Positions 60,427-64,000 of a stretch of DNA of 64,000 nt are shown in pieces (position 1 is the first letter of the stretch; each line of letters starts with the position of its first letter). The position numbers and the translations under genes were made by a program. The DNA comes from Pseudacidovorax sp. NFM-22 (lineage in GTDB: Bacteria; Pseudomonadota; Gammaproteobacteria; Burkholderiales; Burkholderiaceae_C). The stretch spans positions 310,001 through 374,000 of the forward strand of contig NZ_JACBFY010000005.1 in NCBI RefSeq assembly GCF_021401245.1, given 5' to 3'. The notes under the pieces are model-generated. The model saw only the letters and a list, made by a program, of their open reading frames with translations, searched no databases and had not been told where the DNA came from.

Positions 60427-61680
60427 TCAGGCCTTGACCTGGGCCGCGCCCTTGGGCGTGCACATCAGGTTGTCATTGGTCTCGCCATAGGCGAAGTACG
60501 GTAGCGGACGCACCGGCCCCGGCGCAGCGTCGACCACCTTGCTCTGGCCGTCGGCCTGCCACTGGCCGATGCGCGGCGTGACCCAGGCATGCAGGCTGTC
60601 GGGGTCGATCCGGACCTTGCCGCCGGGTGCATCGAAGCTCTGGCCGCCGATGCGGGCACGGATCGAATCCGCGCTGGTGGACTTGCCCGCCTCCACCGCC
60701 TGCTTCCACAGGAAGACCTGGAAGTAGGCCGCCTCCAGCGAGTGGTACGTGACGGCCTTCGGGTCATTCACGAACTTGCGGTAGCGCTCGATGAAGGACT
60801 TGTTGGCGGGCGTGTCGATGGACATGAAGTACGGCACCGAGGTGTAGCTGCCGGCCGCATATTCGGGGCCCATGGCTGCAATCTCGATCTCGCTGGTGAC
60901 GGTGGCGCAGATCGGCACGACGGCCTGCGACATGCCCTGATTCTTGTACTCGCGGTAGAAGGCCACGAGCGAGTCGCCGACCACGTTCGACAGCACCACG
61001 TCGGCACCCGATTCCTTGATCTTGCGGACCATGCTGGCCCACTCGGAATGGCCAAGCTCGAGGTACTCATCGGCGACCCAGGTCGCGCCGGCCTGCTCGA
61101 TCAGCTTCTTGCTGACCTTCGCCATCTCCCGCGGATAGACGTAGTTGGAGCCGACGATGAAGAACTTCTTCTTGCCCAGCTTCTGCACGATCCAGGGGAT
61201 GTAGTTGCCCAGCTGCTGATTGGCGACCGCGCCGCTGTAGACCACGTTCTTCGAGCATTCGAAGCCTTCGTAGTGGGTCTGGTAGAACAGCATGGCATTG
61301 CGCCGCTCGAAGACTGGCAGCACCGCCTTGCGGCTGGCCGAGGTGTGGCAGCCGAACACCGTCTCGATGCGGTCGCGCGTCACCAGCTTGGAGGCCTTCT
61401 CGTTGAAGGTCTTGGGGTCGGACGCACCGTCCTCCAAGACGACCTCGACCGGACGGCCCATGACGCCACCGGTGGCGTTGATCTCGGAGACGGCCAGCCG
61501 CACGGCGTTGGCCAGCATCTTCTCGACGATGGACAGGCCACCCGTCTGGGAATAGAGCGCGCCCACCTTGATGGTGTCCGCGGCGAAGGCCGGACGGATC
61601 CAGGCAGGGGCGGTCACTGCGGCGGCAGCGGTGGATGCTGCCGAAGCGGCGAGCAGGCGGCGGCGGGAAATGGTCAACAT
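60427..61680 (-). CDS. urtA: UrtA/AmiC-type ABC transporter substrate-binding protein
   Basis: 417-aa periplasmic protein with a Tat-type signal (SRRRLLAASAAS, ending AFAAD). The Peripla_BP domain has VGALYSQTGGLSIVEKMLAN, FGCHTSASRKAVLPVFERRN, MLFYQTHYEGFECSKNVVYS, FFIVGSNYVYPREMAKVSKK, the UrtA/FmdD fold. It probably binds urea or a short-chain amide. Translation starts after an attenuator (61782-61829). Confidence 0.92.
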   Translation of the reverse strand: MLTISRRRLLAASAASTAAAAVTAPAWIRPAFAADTIKVGALYSQTGGLSIVEKMLANAVRLAVSEINATGGVMGRPVEVVLEDGASDPKTFNEKASKLVTRDRIETVFGCHTSASRKAVLPVFERRNAMLFYQTHYEGFECSKNVVYSGAVANQQLGNYIPWIVQKLGKKKFFIVGSNYVYPREMAKVSKKLIEQAGATWVADEYLELGHSEWASMVRKIKESGADVVLSNVVGDSLVAFYREYKNQGMSQAVVPICATVTSEIEIAAMGPEYAAGSYTSVPYFMSIDTPANKSFIERYRKFVNDPKAVTYHSLEAAYFQVFLWKQAVEAGKSTSADSIRARIGGQSFDAPGGKVRIDPDSLHAWVTPRIGQWQADGQSKVVDAAPGPVRPLPYFAYGETNDNLMCTPKGAAQVKA

Positions 61681-61781
61681 GGCTGAACCCTCAAGACGTG
61701 CGGCGTCGTGCTCTGACGAACGCCAGAAGTTGATGAACCTGAGTCAAGCAAACCAGTCGACGGCACTGTCGAGGGCGGGCG

Positions 61782-61829
61782 AAAAAAAACCCACAGCGCA
61801 GCGCTTGCTGCAGTGTGGGCTTCCTTGCC
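61782..61829 (-). promoter_or_regulatory. ANTAR-type attenuator before urtA-like gene
   Basis: Minus strand: GGC-AAGGAA-GCC hexaloop hairpin (61829-61818), whose 3' arm runs into the terminator CCCACA/TGTGGG with inner GCAGC/GCTGC stem and eight T's (61782-61789). Loop has A1 and G4, the ANTAR hallmark. The hairpin stem is only 3 bp. A second longer dyad (CCTCACC/GGTGAGG, around 61866-61899) precedes it. AmiR-like binding would block termination. Confidence 0.72.
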
Positions 61830-61949
61830 AAGTTCCAGGGGGACGGACATCGTCGCCTGGATCGACCTCACCAGGCCTGATTGCTCAAGGGGGGTGAGGC
61901 CACCATGCGGCAGAAAGGTCTGCCTGCAAGGTGCAACGATCTTATACGG

Positions 61950-62549
61950 TCACTTTGCGACGTGCAACAAACTTTCCATGTTGATGATCGATGTAGCCAC
62001 CTGCTCCATGGACAGTCGCTTGGACATGGCCTGCCCACGGATGGCTTCGTAGGCTTCCTCCTCGCTGATGTTGCGCGACGCCATGAGGATCGTCTTGGCG
62101 CGGCTCATCGCCTGGTCGCTGGCGATCTTGCGCCGCAGCTTCCGGTTCTCCTTGAGCAGGGCCTGGCGCTCGGCCCACATGCTGCGCGCGGCGATGAGGC
62201 TGGCCAGCAGGCCGAAGGGCTTGATGGGCTTCTGGACCACGGCGCAGGCGCCGCTTTCCAGCACCAATTGCAGCGTCGTCGGGTCCTCGTAGTTGAGCAC
62301 CGCGATCACCGTGGGGCCCGGCTTCGGCAGCGACTTGAGCAGGACTTCGATGGCGTGCCGGCTCTCGCCTTCGGTCAACAGGAAGAGCACGTCGGTGTTG
62401 GCGGCGAGCACGGCCGGGACCGGCCATGCCACGCTGACCATGCAGCCCACGCGCCGCAAGTGGGCCACGAGTGCGTCGCCCTCGCTGTCGGGCGGATGGA
62501 CGACGACCACCTTGAGTTCGGGCAGCTCGCGCAGCAGCGATATGGCCAT
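61950..62549 (-). CDS. amiR: AmiR-like ANTAR transcription antiterminator
   Basis: 199-aa RNA-binding response-regulator-like protein. Pseudo-receiver: LPELKVVVVHPPDSEGDALV, HLRRVGCMVSVAWPVP, VIAVLNYEDPTTLQLVLESG; coiled-coil helix ENRKLRRKIASDQAMSRAKT; ANTAR domain ISEEEAYEAIRGQAMSKRLS. No phosphorylatable Asp is expected in this type. ATG 62549 has AGGAGA about 8 bases upstream. It is 13 bases after amiC. It should prevent termination at 61782 and 63723. Confidence 0.93.
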   Translation of the reverse strand: MAISLLRELPELKVVVVHPPDSEGDALVAHLRRVGCMVSVAWPVPAVLAANTDVLFLLTEGESRHAIEVLLKSLPKPGPTVIAVLNYEDPTTLQLVLESGACAVVQKPIKPFGLLASLIAARSMWAERQALLKENRKLRRKIASDQAMSRAKTILMASRNISEEEAYEAIRGQAMSKRLSMEQVATSIINMESLLHVAK

Positions 62550-62562
62550 GCGATCAGTCTCC

Positions 62563-63708
62563 TCAGGCCGTCCGCTCGTAGAGCGGATCGAAGCGGCTCT
62601 CGTACATATAAGGATCGGGCTTGACCCGGATGCCAGGGTCGTCGACGACCCGGAACATGCCCTGGGCATCGATGCGCGCCACACGTGGCCAGAGGTAGGT
62701 GTGGTGGTTCTCCTTGTCGATCCGCACACGGCCCTGTGGCGCATCGAATTCATGCTCGTGCAGGTGGAGCAGCAGCGAATCCAGCCTGTCGTCTCCGGCG
62801 CGGGCCAGCGTCTGCGCATAGAGCTTCACCTGGAAATAGGCGGCTTCGGCACAGGCCGTGATCGGCAGCTCGGCGCCGAAGCGCGCGCGGTAGGCACGCA
62901 CGAACTCATGGTTGGCCGGGGTGTCGATGGTCGAGAAATACGGTGCAGCCGTGATGCTGCCCTCGGCCACCTCGACCGGCATCTGGGCAATCTCGGCCTC
63001 CTGCGTCGACTGGCTGGCGATGGGATGGGTGCGCTGGTCGAATCCTGCCTCGCGATAGGCCTGATAGAAGCGCGCGATGCCGTCGCCCACCACAGTCGAA
63101 TAGATGACGTCCGGCCGTGCAGCCTTGACGCGCCGTATGACCTTCGCCATGTCGATGTCCGCCACGCGCAGTGGCACATACATCTCGTCGATCAGTTGCC
63201 CGCCCGACTGCCGGAAGAGGTCGCCGACGATGCGGTTCGATTCGTAGGGATACACGTAGTCGGAGCCGATGAGGAACAGGCGCTTGCCAAAGTTCCGTGA
63301 AAGGTACCGCACGAGCTGCACCGAGTTCTGGTTGGGCGCCGCACCCGTGTACACACAGTGCGGGGAGTATTCGAAACCCTCGTAGAGCGTGGGGTAGAAC
63401 AGCAATGCGCGGTGGGCCTCCACCACCGGCAGGACGGCCTTGCGGGTGCTGGACATGTGGCAGCCGAAAATCACGCGCACGCCCTGGTCATCGCACATTT
63501 CCCGGGCCAGTTCCTCGTAGCGCTTGGGGCGCGACTCGGGGTCGCGCACAACCGGCTCGATCGGTCGTCCAAGGACGCCGCCGGCCTGGTTGATTTCCTC
63601 GATGGCCAGCAAGGTGGCCGCCTGCTGCGTCCGCTCGACGGCAGCCGTCACGCCTGTGGTGGAGAACAGAACTCCGACCTGCCATGTTCGCGCCTGGGAT
63701 GTGCTCAC
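62563..63708 (-). CDS. amiC: AmiC-like amide sensor, negative regulator of AmiR
   Basis: 381-aa cytosolic periplasmic-binding-fold protein, very like P. aeruginosa AmiC: ALLFYPTLYEGFEYSPHCVY, GAAPNQNSVQLVRYL, FLIGSDYVYPYESNRIV, GSITAAPYFSTIDTPANHEF, EHEFDAPQGRVRIDKENHH. The GTG start 63708 leaves no signal peptide, which fits a cytosolic sensor; GGAGA lies 9 bases upstream, just after the terminator U-tract. It holds AmiR inactive until the amide binds. Confidence 0.94.
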   Translation of the reverse strand: MSTSQARTWQVGVLFSTTGVTAAVERTQQAATLLAIEEINQAGGVLGRPIEPVVRDPESRPKRYEELAREMCDDQGVRVIFGCHMSSTRKAVLPVVEAHRALLFYPTLYEGFEYSPHCVYTGAAPNQNSVQLVRYLSRNFGKRLFLIGSDYVYPYESNRIVGDLFRQSGGQLIDEMYVPLRVADIDMAKVIRRVKAARPDVIYSTVVGDGIARFYQAYREAGFDQRTHPIASQSTQEAEIAQMPVEVAEGSITAAPYFSTIDTPANHEFVRAYRARFGAELPITACAEAAYFQVKLYAQTLARAGDDRLDSLLLHLHEHEFDAPQGRVRIDKENHHTYLWPRVARIDAQGMFRVVDDPGIRVKPDPYMYESRFDPLYERTA

Positions 63709-63722
63709 GCTTGCCAATCTCC

Positions 63723-63775
63723 AAAAAAAAAGCTCCCAACGACTGCCTGCGAGTCGTTGGGAGCTTCCCTGCTCC
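63723..63775 (-). promoter_or_regulatory. ANTAR-type attenuator before amiC
   Basis: Minus strand: GGAGC-AGGGAA-GCTCC (63775-63760) has a 5-bp stem and a hexaloop with A1 and G4. Its 3' arm GCTCC is also the base of a 14-15 bp terminator stem (63731-63744 with 63752-63765, 7-base loop) followed by eight or nine T's. The two folds exclude each other, as in ANTAR switches. The amiC SD lies immediately after the T-run. Confidence 0.82.
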
Positions 63776-63893
63776 GGGGTTGATGGTTGCGGCGGGGCAT
63801 GCCGCGCCGCGATTGGCAACACTCTATCAGCGTACGGGATTACCCGCACGACTCTGCGACACAGAAAGCGGCGAACCACCATGCGCAGCCGCT

Positions 63894-64000
63894 TCAACCA
63901 CCGGCATCCGCCCGCACCCAGCCCGCCGCCTTCTCCGCGATCATCAGCGTCGGGCTGTTGGTGTTGCCGCTGGTGATGGTGGGCATCGCGCTCGCGTCGA
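63894..64000 (-). CDS. GMC-family oxidoreductase, C-terminal fragment (partial at right edge)
   Basis: The last 34 codons of a GMC (choline dehydrogenase-like) flavoprotein: DASAMPTITSGNTNSPTLMI, AEKAAGWVRADAGG. The DxSxMPTxTSGNTNxPT motif is characteristic of the FAD-binding C-terminus. The rest of the gene lies beyond the window. Confidence 0.85.
   Translation of the reverse strand, partial: DASAMPTITSGNTNSPTLMIAEKAAGWVRADAGG

Overview
The window is GC-rich DNA from a Burkholderiales-type betaproteobacterium, most like Comamonadaceae or Alcaligenaceae. The signs are four Bug/TctC periplasmic receptors, many CoA-dependent catabolic cassettes each with its own LysR, GntR, IclR, LacI or TetR regulator, and amiC/amiR-controlled amide uptake. 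No rRNA, tRNA, CRISPR array or intact mobile element was seen. Both edges cut genes: a fused LivH-LivM permease on the left and a GMC oxidoreductase on the right.

Layout. 1-4.4 kb: branched-chain-amino-acid-type ABC importer with a fused permease and two tandem paralogous binding proteins. 4.6-20.0 kb: acyl-CoA catabolism (LysR, APH-type kinase, FadJ-like fusion enzyme, MaoC hydratase, two acyl-CoA dehydrogenases, an acyl-CoA ligase, FCD-type GntR, two crotonases, SDR, CaiB CoA-transferase, VOC proteins). A 16-bp palindrome (TGTTATAACA core) stands before the importer and again in the divergent CoA-transferase/VOC promoter, tying uptake to catabolism. 20.1-22.2 kb: Bug receptor and a D-2-hydroxyacid dehydrogenase. 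22.2-25.1 kb: an accessory patch with a P-loop kinase behind an apparent leader-peptide attenuator, a frameshifted RelE/HigB-like toxin relic, an intact HTH-PIN toxin-antitoxin pair and a decayed DUF1016 nuclease relic. 25.1-33.5 kb: LysR/aldo-keto reductase/MFS cassette, a diguanylate cyclase-like protein, a WxxGxW lipoprotein, and a LysR/AhpD-like/EamA cassette.

33.5-41.1 kb: maleylacetate reductase plus Bug receptor, IclR (apparently with a CTG start), then LacI, a perfect LacI-type operator, and SDR-CMD-Bug-CMD. 41.3-49.2 kb: DUF305 protein, CaiB-Bug divergent from a two-subunit acyl-CoA dehydrogenase, crotonase and dienoyl-CoA-reductase-like SDR, then a TetR regulator; TTGTTG-N2-CAACAA lies in the divergent promoter. 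49.4-54.9 kb: SWIB protein, DUF6157 protein, an SDR relic and cyoABCD.

55.1-63.7 kb (minus strand) is the most striking part: amiC - amiR - urtABCDE-like importer - amidase. Strong intrinsic terminators sit directly before amiC and before the importer. Before each terminator is a hairpin with a hexaloop ARGGAA (A at position 1, G at position 4) whose 3' arm is shared with the terminator. This matches ANTAR-controlled antitermination, so the AmiR-like protein probably switches on its own operon and the importer/amidase when AmiC senses an amide-like ligand.
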